DNA from: Cupriavidus basilensis
GTDB lineage: Bacteria; Pseudomonadota; Gammaproteobacteria; Burkholderiales; Burkholderiaceae
Direction of reading: 5' to 3'
Length of the DNA stretch: 64,000 nucleotides
Assembly: GCF_000832305.1 (NCBI RefSeq)
Contig: NZ_CP010537.1
Coordinates: forward strand, 2,852,001-2,916,000
Numbering within the stretch: position 1 is the stretch's first letter; each line of letters opens with the position of its first letter. This document shows, piece after piece, positions 47,240 through 55,820 of the stretch. A program made the translations under genes and the position numbers. The notes below the pieces were generated by a model. It saw nothing but the letters and a program-made list of their open reading frames with translations. It was not told the DNA's origin and did no database searches.

Positions 47240-47866
47240 ATGAAAACAAGAGCCGAAGTCGTCGTGCTGGCAGCCGATCTTGCCGGCACCACCGTGTTTG
47301 CCGTGGAGGGCGCCATCATCGGCATGCGGCATGGCCTGGACCTGCTCGGGGTGCTGGTGGTCGCGCTGGTCACCGCGGTGGGCGGCGGCATCATCCGCGA
47401 CCTCCTGATCGGCGCGGCCCCGCCCAATGCGATCCGGGACTGGCGTTATCCCGCGCTTGCCTCTCTTGCTGGCACCGCGGCGTTCGTGTTTCACGCGGCG
47501 GCGCAGGGGTTTACCGGCCCATTGATCATCGCGCTGGATGCGGCAGGCCTGGCGCTGTTTGCCGTGGCGGGCGTGCAAAAGGCGACAAACTACGGCGTAC
47601 GCCCGTTTGTGGCGACGCTGATGGGCACACTCACCGGCGTGGGCGGCGGCGTGGTGCGCGACATGCTGCTGGCGCAGGTGCCGACCGTGCTGAGCGCCGA
47701 CATCTACGCCACGGCGGCATGGCTGGGATCCGCGGTATTGGTGAGTGCCCGGGCCCTGCGCCTGCCGCCGGCCGTCGCTGCGCTGGCCGGCGGCGCCAGC
47801 TGCTTTGCGCTGCGGCTGCTTGCCGTGCAACATGACTGGCACCTGCCGAAGGTGCCGGTCTGGTGA
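47240..47866 (+). CDS. Trimeric intracellular cation (TRIC) channel family protein (UPF0126/YadS-like)
   Basis: 208 residues with about seven hydrophobic helices in two related halves; each half has the glycine-rich motif: AVGGGIIRDLLIG (about 49-61) and GVGGGVVRDMLLA (about 133-145). Bacterial members form trimeric monovalent cation channels, and some work on glycine/tryptophan-related phenotypes; the role here is open. ATG 47240 fits the family N terminus (AADLAGTTVFAVEGA). Independent of the Mn gene: 145 bp separate them. Confidence 0.9.
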   Translation: MKTRAEVVVLAADLAGTTVFAVEGAIIGMRHGLDLLGVLVVALVTAVGGGIIRDLLIGAAPPNAIRDWRYPALASLAGTAAFVFHAAAQGFTGPLIIALDAAGLALFAVAGVQKATNYGVRPFVATLMGTLTGVGGGVVRDMLLAQVPTVLSADIYATAAWLGSAVLVSARALRLPPAVAALAGGASCFALRLLAVQHDWHLPKVPVW

Positions 47867-48132
47867 GAACTCGGATCCGAGCTCTGGGCTCCGGGCTCTG
47901 GGAACAGCCAACGGATTGCAAGGCCGAAGCCCGCCATTTCAGGGATAGCAAAACAGACGCGATCTCCCTGCCTGCTCCGGCGCAACACCAGTGCGTGCCC
48001 GGACCGCCCTGCCAGGTGCAACATCGAGTTCGCATGCGCTATGATCGCAATCGCTTGGCCTAGGCGAAGTACAGGGCGGGGCGAAGCGTGAATGCCCAGG
48101 AACTGGACACAACAAGATTCGGGAAAAACAAC
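47867..48132. other. Short intergenic segment with a 12-bp palindrome
   Basis: Contains CTCGGATCCGAG at 47870-47881, a perfect palindrome directly after the TRIC stop codon, then GGGCTCCGGGCTCTGGG repeats. No gene. Confidence 0.4.
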
Positions 48133-48936
48133 ATGCAGACACATGGCGGGAAAACAATAAGAATCCGCAAGGCACTGATGACCCTGGGGGGCGCGCTGCT
48201 ACTGGTGCCCTGCGCCGCGCTCACGGCGAACCAGGCGTCGGCCCAGAGCGTCGAGCAACCGGCGTTCAAGGAAGGCGATAGCTGGACCATGCACCTGAAG
48301 AACCAGTTCCAGAATGGCGAAACACGCGAGCGCAGCTTCGTCAGCGCCCTGGTCCGCTCCGGCGGAGATAGCATCCTGGTATCGACCAAGCCAGTCGATT
48401 CCAGCCTCCCCCCCAAGGAGATCCTGTTGGGTCTCGACTGGAGCCAGGCGAGAAGCATCAACGGCCATATGCAGGTCGTCAACAAGCCGCTCTCGTTCCC
48501 CATGAAGATCGGTAAGACATGGACCGTCTCCTACGACGAGGAACATCCAAATCCCACGATCAAGCAGCGCCATACCCAGATGCAATACAAGGTGATTGGC
48601 TGGGAGGATATCAGTGTGCCTGCCGGCAAATTCCACGCCTTGAAGATCGAGACCGATGGGACCTGGTACCTGGAATTCCAGCCGACGCCGTCGGCCGCCG
48701 CCGCGGTTGCCAAGGTGGATCAGAATGGTTCCAGTGTCACGATGCAGAGCCAAAAGCCCACTACCCCGGATCCGGCCACAGGCCGCATTTACCGAGCGTA
48801 CTGGTATGTTCCGTCGGTCAAGCGGGCCGTGAAAATCATCGAGGAGCAGTACAACTCCGGAGGCGGCCTCTCAAACCGGGACACGGTGGAGCTTGAGTCG
48901 TACAAGGTCGACATGCAGGCCGCTGCCGGCAACTAA
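48133..48936 (+). CDS. Secreted protein of unknown function
   Basis: 267 residues from ATG 48133. A signal peptide (IRIRKALMTLGGALLLVPCAALTANQASA) precedes a mature domain of beta strands: GDSWTMHLKNQF, GWEDISVPAGKFHALKIETDGTWYLEF and RIYRAYWYVPSVKRAVKIIEEQY. The motif (G)W-E-x-I-x-V-P-A-G-x-F-x-A is found in many secreted bacterial proteins with a DUF-type beta domain of unknown function. Frame open from 48088; 48133 is the start with a proper signal peptide. No recognised partner. Confidence 0.75.
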   Translation: MQTHGGKTIRIRKALMTLGGALLLVPCAALTANQASAQSVEQPAFKEGDSWTMHLKNQFQNGETRERSFVSALVRSGGDSILVSTKPVDSSLPPKEILLGLDWSQARSINGHMQVVNKPLSFPMKIGKTWTVSYDEEHPNPTIKQRHTQMQYKVIGWEDISVPAGKFHALKIETDGTWYLEFQPTPSAAAAVAKVDQNGSSVTMQSQKPTTPDPATGRIYRAYWYVPSVKRAVKIIEEQYNSGGGLSNRDTVELESYKVDMQAAAGN

Positions 48937-49028
48937 GCGCTCGCCAGGGCAACTGCAGCGCTCGTACCGGCCGCGCAGCTTGTCCCGCCCTGACACCGGC
49001 GAGAAACCGCAGCCAGGAATGGAGCATC

Positions 49029-49844
49029 ATGCCGTTGAATGACACCCCGAAGGACTGGGTTTTGCGCGCGCCGCAAGCGGGCCGCATGGAACGCATCGAG
49101 GCGTTCTTTTCCGGGCATGGCTACGATCCGCATCGCCACGATACCTATGCCATCGGGCGGACGCTGTCGGGCGTGCAGCGCTTCAAATATCGTGGCGCGC
49201 AGTGCAACAGCGTGCCTGGCGGGACCATCGTGCTGCATCCCGATGAGGTCCATGACGGCGAGGCCGGCACCGACGCTGGCTTTCAGTACCGGATGTTGTA
49301 TATCGAGCCGGCGTTGATCCAGCAGGTGCTGGGCGGCAAGCCGCTGCCCTTTATCAAGAACGGCCTGTCCTCGGATGCGCGGCTGTGCGAAGCGACCAGC
49401 GTCTTGCTGCAAAGCATGGCGTGCCCGCTCGATCCGCTGGAGGAGGACGATGCGCTGTTCGATCTCGCGCATGCCCTGAGCGCCGCGGCCGGCGCTCGCG
49501 CCAGGCACCAGGGCTATGACTACCGGGCCGCGGAGATGGCCCGGGGATTCATTCACGGCGCGCTGCACCGCACGGTCACCTTGAGTGAGCTGGAAGCGTG
49601 CAGCGGGCGCGATCGCTGGAGCCTGTCGCGGGACTTCCGCTTGCTGTTCGGCACCAGCCCTTACCGCTACCTGACCATGCGCCGGCTTGACCTGGTCCGC
49701 TCGCTGCTGATGCGGGGCCAGTCGCTGGCCGATGCCGCGCTGGCCGCGGGCTTCACCGATCAGAGCCACATGACGCGTCACTTCGGCAAGGCCTATGGCA
49801 TGCCGCCGGCGCGCTGGGTAAAGATGCAGCAAAGGCTGCGCTGA
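49029..49844 (+). CDS. AraC-family regulator with cupin sensor domain
   Basis: 271 residues: an N-terminal AraC-type beta barrel (about 15-105; RHDTYAIGRTLSGVQRF.YRG, GGTIVLHPDEVHDGE) and a C-terminal double helix-turn-helix (about 175-268; LSEL...SGRDRWSLSRDFRLLFGTSPYRYL and SLADAALAAGFTDQSHMTRHFGKAYGMPPARW). This layout is typical of AraC regulators of small transport or metabolic genes. It lies 94 bp upstream of the cupin gene on the same strand, with a near-palindrome (49861-49878) in the gap. Confidence 0.92.
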   Translation: MPLNDTPKDWVLRAPQAGRMERIEAFFSGHGYDPHRHDTYAIGRTLSGVQRFKYRGAQCNSVPGGTIVLHPDEVHDGEAGTDAGFQYRMLYIEPALIQQVLGGKPLPFIKNGLSSDARLCEATSVLLQSMACPLDPLEEDDALFDLAHALSAAAGARARHQGYDYRAAEMARGFIHGALHRTVTLSELEACSGRDRWSLSRDFRLLFGTSPYRYLTMRRLDLVRSLLMRGQSLADAALAAGFTDQSHMTRHFGKAYGMPPARWVKMQQRLR

Positions 49845-49860
49845 GGGCGCCGGCCGACAG

Positions 49861-49878
49861 CTTGCACGATCGTACAAG
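49861..49878 (+). promoter_or_regulatory. Candidate operator for the AraC/cupin pair
   Basis: CTTGCACGATCGTACAAG, an 18-bp inverted repeat with 16 of 18 positions symmetric. It is 60 bp upstream of the cupin start, the right place for an activator site. TTGCACGATCGT-type sequences are commonly seen near AraC regulators of this class, but binding here is inferred. Confidence 0.5.
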
Positions 49879-49937
49879 AATTCGCCCGCGGGCCTTGCTA
49901 ACGTGAGCGTTCTCGACAACGCAAGGAGATACACACC

Positions 49938-50342
49938 ATGCAACACGATCTGGCAAGCGCCCCGCACAAAGCATCCGGAGAATACAAAAGCGTGAACTTC
50001 GCGCAGAAGCTCGGCTTGATCCATGAGCGCTGGACGCCGAAAGTCATCGCCGAGATGAACGACTACCAGTTCAAGCTGGTCAAGATCGAAGGCGAATTTC
50101 TCTGGCACCAGCATGCCGAGACCGATGAGGCGTTCATCGTGCTGGAAGGCGCGCTGCGCATCGATTTTCGCGACGGGCACGTGCGGCTATCGGCAGGCGA
50201 GATGTTCGTGGTGCCCAAGGGCTTGGAGCACAAGCCTTTTGCCGAGACGGAGGTGAAGCTGCTGTTAATCGAGCCCCGGGGCGTACTGAATACCGGCGAC
50301 GAAGGGGGCGAGCGCACGGCGGTCAACGACGTCTGGATCTGA
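49938..50342 (+). CDS. Small cupin-domain protein
   Basis: 134 residues forming one cupin barrel: FLWHQHAETDEAFIVLEGALRI holds the metal-binding pattern G(E)xxWHxHxxxDExFxVLxG, and LSAGEMFVVPKGLEHKP the second motif with the third His. Many such proteins bind a metal and act as small isomerases or storage/sensing proteins. The upstream AAGGAGATACACACC gives a strong ribosome site. Regulated by the adjacent AraC, inferred. Function beyond the cupin fold is not known. Confidence 0.88.
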   Translation: MQHDLASAPHKASGEYKSVNFAQKLGLIHERWTPKVIAEMNDYQFKLVKIEGEFLWHQHAETDEAFIVLEGALRIDFRDGHVRLSAGEMFVVPKGLEHKPFAETEVKLLLIEPRGVLNTGDEGGERTAVNDVWI

Positions 50343-50376
50343 CCGCCCCGCCCTGCGCTCCCAGCGCTCCCGGCGC

Positions 50377-51453
50377 TCAGGCCTTGCGATAACGTGCGAT
50401 GCCGTCCGGGCCCACCTCCATCACGGCTTCTTCCCGCTGCACGAGATAGTTCAGGTGGGCAATGCTCTCGCCAGTTGCCATGCCGAGCAGCCCGGGCTCG
50501 GCGCCGATGGGGCGGGAGAATAGCTCGCCGAAGACGTCCACCGCCCGCCGGGGCTCGGCCAGCGCGGCGCGCAGCCGGTCCAGCGCGTGGTGCTGGCTGC
50601 GCGCCAGATAGTCGATACGCGCGTGCAAGCCACGGAAGGGCTCGTTGTGTGCCGGCAGCACCAGTACGTCGTCCGGGACTTCCCTGCGCAGCTTGGCGAG
50701 CGAGGCCAGCCAGTCGCCCATCGGATCGGCATCGGGCTCGGTCGGGAAGACCGACACATTGGACGAGATGCGCGGCAGGATCTGGTCGCCGCTGATCAGG
50801 ATCTTCAACGCCTCGTTATAGAGGCAGGCGTGTTCGGGCGAGTGGCCGTTGCCCACCACGACCCGCCACTGGTGCTCGCCGATCGTCAGGCTCTCGCCGT
50901 CGCGCAAGCGCCGGTAGCTGTCAGGCAAGGCATGGACGTACTTGCCGAAGCCGCCAAAGCGTACGCGGTAGGCCTCGATGGCATTGTCGTCCCAGCCTGC
51001 GCGGCGATAAAAGCGCACGCCGTCTTCCGGCGCCTCGCGCCCGGTGTCCGCCGCGAGCACGCGGCAGTTCAGGTACTCCAGCCGGGTCATCCACAGGCGG
51101 CAGGCAAACTTGCGGGTCAGCCAGCCGGCCATGCCGATATGGTCGGGATGCATGTGCGTGACGAAGAGCCGGGTGAGCCCGTCCGCCAGCGCCCCGCCCT
51201 GCGCGAAGAGATCGCGCCAGGCGGCGGCGGTTTCGCTGGTTTGCAAACCGGCGTCAACCGCTGCCCAACCCTTGCCGTCACGCACCGCCCACAGGTTGAT
51301 ATGGCTCAGCGCGAATGGCATTGGCATGCGGATCCACAGCACACCCGGCACGACCTCAACCGCGCTGCCTGGCGCTGGCGCTTCTCCGCAGGGGTAGTCG
51401 AGAACAGGCTTGCTCTCGGTCTCGGGCGGGGGGGTCAGACTCTCGTCGCTCAT
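50377..51453 (-). CDS. Metallo-beta-lactamase-fold hydrolase
   Basis: 358 residues. The metal-binding HxHxDH motif is THMHPDHIGMAGW (at about residue 100); further His and Asp ligands lie in VVGNGHSPEHACLY, ISGDQILPRISS and LPAHNEPF. The C-terminal ~80 residues form a helical domain (ALDRLRAALAEPRR) like that of LACTB2/RNase-Z-like or thioesterase-type relatives. The substrate is not predictable. ATG 51453 follows AAGGAAAACAAC; the frame extends to 51696 without domain content. It converges on the cupin gene with 34 bp between stops. Confidence 0.9.
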   Translation of the reverse strand: MSDESLTPPPETESKPVLDYPCGEAPAPGSAVEVVPGVLWIRMPMPFALSHINLWAVRDGKGWAAVDAGLQTSETAAAWRDLFAQGGALADGLTRLFVTHMHPDHIGMAGWLTRKFACRLWMTRLEYLNCRVLAADTGREAPEDGVRFYRRAGWDDNAIEAYRVRFGGFGKYVHALPDSYRRLRDGESLTIGEHQWRVVVGNGHSPEHACLYNEALKILISGDQILPRISSNVSVFPTEPDADPMGDWLASLAKLRREVPDDVLVLPAHNEPFRGLHARIDYLARSQHHALDRLRAALAEPRRAVDVFGELFSRPIGAEPGLLGMATGESIAHLNYLVQREEAVMEVGPDGIARYRKA

Positions 51454-52296
51454 GTTGTTGTTTTCCTTGGGTCCGTGCGGACATGCCGGGCGCGACGCGG
51501 TGCGTGCAGGATACTGCACCGGCATGGGGCAAGGCTGCGCACCCTTGCGTGCGGCGCCGTGGGAGATTCTACCGAGGTCCGGCCGTTCGCGCAGCGCGAA
51601 GCGTGCCCTGAATTGCTGACACCCCTGGGGCAACAGGAACTTCCGCCGCGTGGCCGCAACCGGCACCAGCTTCTTGCTCCGCCGGCTGGCATTCACCCCT
51701 TCAGAAGGGTACTGAAATTGCTGTGCTGCAGCACACTTACCAACGGCAACTCGATCGACCCTGTTGTTGCCATTCCTTGAGGGTGTAGGCGATCTCCCCG
51801 GCCTACACCCCCCTTTTCCTGTTTTCTCTCTCCAATTGAAGGGCCAGGACGTGTCAATCCGGGGAGGGTTTCACAAAACCAATCCCCTCATCAGAGGGGA
51901 TGAAAATAATAGGTGCCCCGTAATACCTGGCATTCGACCGTTTTTATGTCAGACATTAAAATATTGAAATGCATATCACAAATAATCTCAGATATAGTGC
52001 AACGCAACAATTGAATATTTAGCATTTTATTCATTTCATATCGATTTACCGTGGGAAGTAACTCGGATATGAACAGCTAAGGCCCACAGGCATGAACGGG
52101 CGATTTTCAGTTGCCAGCACCGTATAAAAAACAACGAGCGAGGCCGCAACCGGCGCGGGATGGGGAACCACCGCACCGTGTAGCCGACCTGCCGGACACA
52201 TCAAATAACCACGCGGCACACGCGGCGCTGCAAGCGCCGGGCGGCACGTTGTGGAATCGGTGAAACGGGGTCCCACCAGAAGGCAAGGGGCAAAAA
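51454..52296. other. Intergenic region with a candidate small RNA and two hairpins
   Basis: About 840 bp between divergent genes. Besides the candidate RNA at 51745-51818, a perfect 8-bp hairpin lies at 51882-51901 (ATCCCCTC, loop ATCA, GAGGGGAT). The segment 51940-52060 is A/T-rich and may hold the promoter for the unknown gene at 52297. No protein gene is supported. Confidence 0.5.
51745..51818 (+). ncRNA. Candidate small RNA with CUCCCC-loop terminator, copy 2
   Basis: Plus strand: stem 1 GGCAAC (51745-51750) pairs with GTTGCC (51766-51771) around a loop containing GACCC; linker ATTCCTTGA; then the perfect stem GGGTGTAGGC / GCCTACACCC with loop GATCTCCCCG and a CCCTTTT tail. The terminator stem is identical to that of the minus-strand candidate at 26990-27057, stem 1 pairs different bases at the same place, and the linkers are alike (ATTCC.(T/C)GA). 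The 5' end is not defined. No gene just upstream needs this terminator: the nearest upstream gene is on the opposite strand. Confidence 0.55.
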
Positions 52297-53238
52297 GTGC
52301 AGCACACAGGGGTATTCACGCGTCAGGAACTGGACAATTACTTTGCCTCGTACGTAGGGATGGAAGGCGGAAACCCCAGGGCCAGTCTCTGGATCTGCGA
52401 CAGAAGCCCGCATCCCTGGTACGAGCGCCTGGCCGGGCCGTTACGGCCGCGCACGGAGCCACCGGCATGGGATGCGGCGTTTCGCGCGAAGCATCGGGAA
52501 GACATGGGCAAATGGCTGAACCACCAGCGCATTGCCCGCATCATGGCCGCGGCGCGCGCGCAAGCGCTCGATATCCGGCTGGATGACAATGACTGGAAAG
52601 CGTACTACCGGGACGAGCTCTACGCACCCGACGGCGCGCAATTCAAGCTGAACCTGTTTCCCTTGCCTCTCATGCTCGATGGCCTGACACCCTGGTCCAA
52701 GGTGTTCCGCGGCCAGTCCGAACTCGTGCCCAAGGAGCGTTACCTCGACCTGTGCCGGCATGGCGGGCGCTTCCGCTTCCTGCGCTCGCTCTGCGCGCAC
52801 TGGCGGCCCAAGGTGGTCGTCTGCATCGGCTATCGCCAGGCGGACGACTTCGCACGCGCATTCGAGCTCGAAGAGGTCACATGTGAAGAGCGGCAACTGC
52901 AGCCTGCAGACCAGGTAAGGCTGCTGCAGATCTACAAGCGAGATGGCACCACGTGGATCATTTGCCCCGCACTCGCGGGCAGCGCGGGGCTGACCTCCGA
53001 CGTGCAGCTCAACGCGTTCGGCAAGCTGCTCGGCGCCAGCCTGGCGCCGAGCGACTTCGATCACCCGTGCGCGGCGGCACTCGGTCGGGGCGGGTTGCCG
53101 GAGAGCCTGAGTGCGCTGTTGGCCGAGAGTGCATCCCGCGGACTGCCTGGCGGCGGATATCCTGCCCAACGGCATCATCAACCTGACCCAAGGCCAGCGC
53201 GACAACACCTATCCGATTGCGTGCCCCAGGCAACGTAG
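52297..53238 (+). CDS. Conserved protein of unknown function, paralogue of 550-1461
   Basis: 313 residues starting at GTG 52297 (AAGGCAAGGGG upstream). It matches the gene at 550-1461 over about 230 residues: YFASYVGMEGG, WDA.FR..H...MGKW..HQRIARIMAAARA, (K)LNLFPLPL, YLDLCRHGGRFRFL, PKVVVCIG, LQPADQ..., WIICPALAGSAGL.SDV.LNAFG. The last ~60 residues diverge and are probably an unrelated tail; a protein-like sequence (ADILPNGIINLTQGQRDN) is found in another frame at about 53147-53200, so a frameshift near 53060-53140 cannot be excluded. Fold hypotheses are as for the first copy. It has no obvious operon partner. Confidence 0.75.
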   Translation: MQHTGVFTRQELDNYFASYVGMEGGNPRASLWICDRSPHPWYERLAGPLRPRTEPPAWDAAFRAKHREDMGKWLNHQRIARIMAAARAQALDIRLDDNDWKAYYRDELYAPDGAQFKLNLFPLPLMLDGLTPWSKVFRGQSELVPKERYLDLCRHGGRFRFLRSLCAHWRPKVVVCIGYRQADDFARAFELEEVTCEERQLQPADQVRLLQIYKRDGTTWIICPALAGSAGLTSDVQLNAFGKLLGASLAPSDFDHPCAAALGRGGLPESLSALLAESASRGLPGGGYPAQRHHQPDPRPARQHLSDCVPQAT

Positions 53239-53393
53239 CCGCCAGGGTCACTGTTCAGCCGGCCGGGCGCAAGGAGCCGGCGTGAAGGACATGGTCGGCA
53301 GGAAATAGCACGCCGAGGCTATCGCATGCCCGGCGGGATTTGCACCGGCTGGCCAACTCATGCGAACATCCTGCGTTTTTGGGAGCCCTGCCC

Positions 53394-55115
53394 ATGAAAC
53401 GCTCGACCTTGCTCGCCTCGCTAGCCCTGCTCACGCTGGCCATGGGGCAGCCCGCCGTCGCGGACACGCTGAAGAAGCCCGGCCTCGACGCGCTAGCCGC
53501 CGCCGCGCAGGCCAGCCCGCCAACTGATTTCAACGCGTTCCTGAGTGCGGCAGCCAAGGCCGATCCCTCGCTGGCAGGCAGTGTCGCCGCCTATCAAAAG
53601 CACGCCTCGCTGCACGGCGACGACCTGACCAATATCGGGCGCTTGCTGGGCCTCTATAACCGCATTCACAACCACCAGGCGGTGATCGGCGCCATCGAGC
53701 GCATGGTGGCTTTGCGCACCGTGCGCGACGACAAGATCCCGCAGCACGAGAACCCCGCCATCATCGCCTTCGGCAACCTGGTGGAGGGCATGGCCAAGGA
53801 CTTCGGCCTGACTTTCCGCAACGTGGACAATCGCGTGTTCGAAGTCACGCTGCCGGGCACGGGCAAGGAAGAATTCGGCTTGCTCACCCACGCCGACGTG
53901 GTCCCTGCCGTGGCGGATGAATGGGTGCTGGACGACGGCACCAGGCTCGATCCGTTCAAGGTCACGCGCGTGGGCGATTTTCTGTACGGCCGCGGCACCA
54001 TCGACGACAAAGGCTCGATTGCCACCGTGCTGTACGCGATGAAAACCGTGAAGGAAAGCGGGCTGAAGCTCAACCGCACCATCCGGCTGATGATCGAGAC
54101 CACCGAGGAAACGGGCGGCGACGGCATGAAGTACTACCGGCAGCACACCAAGCTGCCCGAGTACAACATCGTGCTCGACAGCAAATACCCCGCCGTGGTG
54201 GCCGAGAAAGGCTCCGGCAGCCTGAAGGTGTTCTTCCCCGTGCAGGCCACCGACGGCGACGCCACCGCCATCGTCGGCATGAGCGGCGCGGCCTCGGCCA
54301 ACGCCGTGCCGCAGACCGCGAGCGCGCAACTCAAGGGCGGCGACCTGAACGCGGCCCGCGCCCGGCTTGAAGCCGCACGCGCCGCCTTTATCGAGAAGTA
54401 CGCGCCGCAGGGCAAGTTCGCCATCGATATCACCCAGCGCGCCGACAGCCTGGAGGTCAAGGTCACCGGCAGTTCGGCCCACGGCTCCCGGCCCGAGGAA
54501 GGCGTGAATCCCCTGCCGCGCCTGACGCTGTTCCTGCGCGAATCCGGCATCGCGCTGGCCGACAACCACTACGCCCGCGCAGCAAAGTACCTCGACGACC
54601 TGTATGCCACCGGCTACCTCGGCGAGAAGATGGGCGTGGCCTACAAGGACGACTTCATGGGCCCGCTCACCCTGTCGCCCAACCTCGTCCAGGAAAAAGA
54701 TGGCCGGCTGGAAGTCACCACCAACGTGCGCATGCCGCGCGGCAACACGCCGCAAGCACTGTCCAAGGCCGTGGCCGACAAGATCAACGCCTGGGCTGCC
54801 GCCAACCACGCAACGGTGACCATCAGCCACGACCAGGGCGACTGGATGGCACGCGACCCCAAAGGCGCGTGGCTGTCCACGCTGCTCAACATCTTCGGCG
54901 ACACCACGGGACTCGAAGCCAAGCCCGTGCCCACCGCCGGCAGCACCACCGCCAAGCTGATGCCGAATGCCATCAACTTCGGCCCCGCCATGCCGGGCAA
55001 GAAGTACACCGCGCACAACGCCAAGGAGTACAAGGAAGTCGTCGACCTGGACCTGGACATGCAGATGTTCACGGAAATGCTGATCCGCATCGGGGACCTG
55101 AAGACGATGCAGTGA
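53394..55115 (+). CDS. M20-family dipeptidase (PepV-like), secreted
   Basis: 573 residues from ATG 53394. A signal peptide (KRSTLLASLALLTLAMGQPAVA) is followed by a metallopeptidase with metal ligands GLLTHADVVPAV (His), GRGTIDDKG (Asp) and the catalytic TTEETGGDGM (Glu-Glu), then LDSKYP and, at the end, YTAHNAKEYKEVVDLDL. The long lid domain with SAHGSRPEEG matches the Sapep/PepV branch of M20A, which act as dipeptidases. It is periplasmic or secreted by its signal peptide. The gene ends opposite the remnant hydrolase. Confidence 0.92.
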   Translation: MKRSTLLASLALLTLAMGQPAVADTLKKPGLDALAAAAQASPPTDFNAFLSAAAKADPSLAGSVAAYQKHASLHGDDLTNIGRLLGLYNRIHNHQAVIGAIERMVALRTVRDDKIPQHENPAIIAFGNLVEGMAKDFGLTFRNVDNRVFEVTLPGTGKEEFGLLTHADVVPAVADEWVLDDGTRLDPFKVTRVGDFLYGRGTIDDKGSIATVLYAMKTVKESGLKLNRTIRLMIETTEETGGDGMKYYRQHTKLPEYNIVLDSKYPAVVAEKGSGSLKVFFPVQATDGDATAIVGMSGAASANAVPQTASAQLKGGDLNAARARLEAARAAFIEKYAPQGKFAIDITQRADSLEVKVTGSSAHGSRPEEGVNPLPRLTLFLRESGIALADNHYARAAKYLDDLYATGYLGEKMGVAYKDDFMGPLTLSPNLVQEKDGRLEVTTNVRMPRGNTPQALSKAVADKINAWAAANHATVTISHDQGDWMARDPKGAWLSTLLNIFGDTTGLEAKPVPTAGSTTAKLMPNAINFGPAMPGKKYTAHNAKEYKEVVDLDLDMQMFTEMLIRIGDLKTMQ

Positions 55116-55122
55116 GGCTGTG

Positions 55123-55160
55123 GCGGCCGCGTTGCGTTGCGTTGCGTTAATTGCGGCCGC
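55123..55160. repeat. GTTGC pentamer repeat flanked by GCGGCCGC sites
   Basis: GTTGC occurs three times plus a partial unit at 55131-55148, with GCGGCCGC (55123-55130) and another GCGGCCGC (55153-55160) on either side. The two octamers are palindromic and can pair with each other, giving a hairpin between two convergent reading frames. Confidence 0.6.
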
Positions 55161-55530
55161 GAAACCTGTCCAATAGCCATTCCCGAGCGATCGCCGTGCT
55201 CGCCTCGGGACGCTCCATGGACGGGAAGTGCCCGCAACCGGGAAGCACTTCATACCGGGCGTCAGGCAAGACACCGGCGATTCGCCCGCCGACTTCGGCC
55301 GGCACGAACGTATCCGCCGCCCCCCAGATCCATAGCGCCGGGACCTCTACCGACGCAAGCGTGCCCCAATGATCCCGTCGTGTCAGGGTGGCGTCCGACT
55401 GGCGGGCGAACAGCGCCGCCCCGCAAGTACGCCAGCCGGATCCGGATGCATGTCCGGGTTGCAGTTCATCGGCCAAATCCCTGCCACGCGCTCCGGGACA
55501 GGAACGTCCGAGTGAGACAGAACGTCGGTT
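55147..55530 (-). pseudogene. Alpha/beta-hydrolase remnant with several frameshifts
   Basis: The last ~70 codons code cleanly for the end of an alpha/beta-hydrolase: RRDHWGTLASVEVPALWIWG, Asp in GAADTFVPAEVGG, and catalytic His in LPGCGHFPSM. Upstream the sequence continues in three different frames: ALFARQSDATLT, YLRG, NPDMHPDPAG, RDLADELQP and SDVPVPERVA can be joined to one continuous protein only by at least three frame changes in about 90 bp. The nucleophile part is missing. A dead gene fragment. Confidence 0.8.
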
Positions 55531-55820
55531 TTTGTGAGACGCAGCGTCAAGTGGCGAAGCGATAACTCTGCAAAAATTGGCGCCGGTTCGTGGTACACGC
55601 CACCCCTCCAGCAAGAGCGCGGCCCCGGGCCAGCGTGGCACGCGGCCTTCGATGGCAAGCACGACTCGCTTGCCAGCACCAGGCCGCACGACCAGGCCGC
55701 CCCAAAGGTTCTCGATAGCAGCCCGGCAGCGCAGCTTGCCGACACCAGGCAGTTCCTGCGGGATGCGCCCGGTTCGTGCCATGGCGTACTGAAAACACAA
55801 TATTGAAGGCGGGAAATCTC

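Noticed and set aside
46510..47866. Mn-exporter and TRIC genes as one operon
   Set aside because: 145 bp separate them and the second gene has no clear link to Mn. Co-transcription cannot be excluded, but nothing in the sequence shows it.
53493..55274. Long minus-strand frame opposite the M20 peptidase
   Set aside because: No family motif, extreme Gly/Val/His bias typical of antisense of a GC-rich gene, and the plus strand has a complete peptidase.
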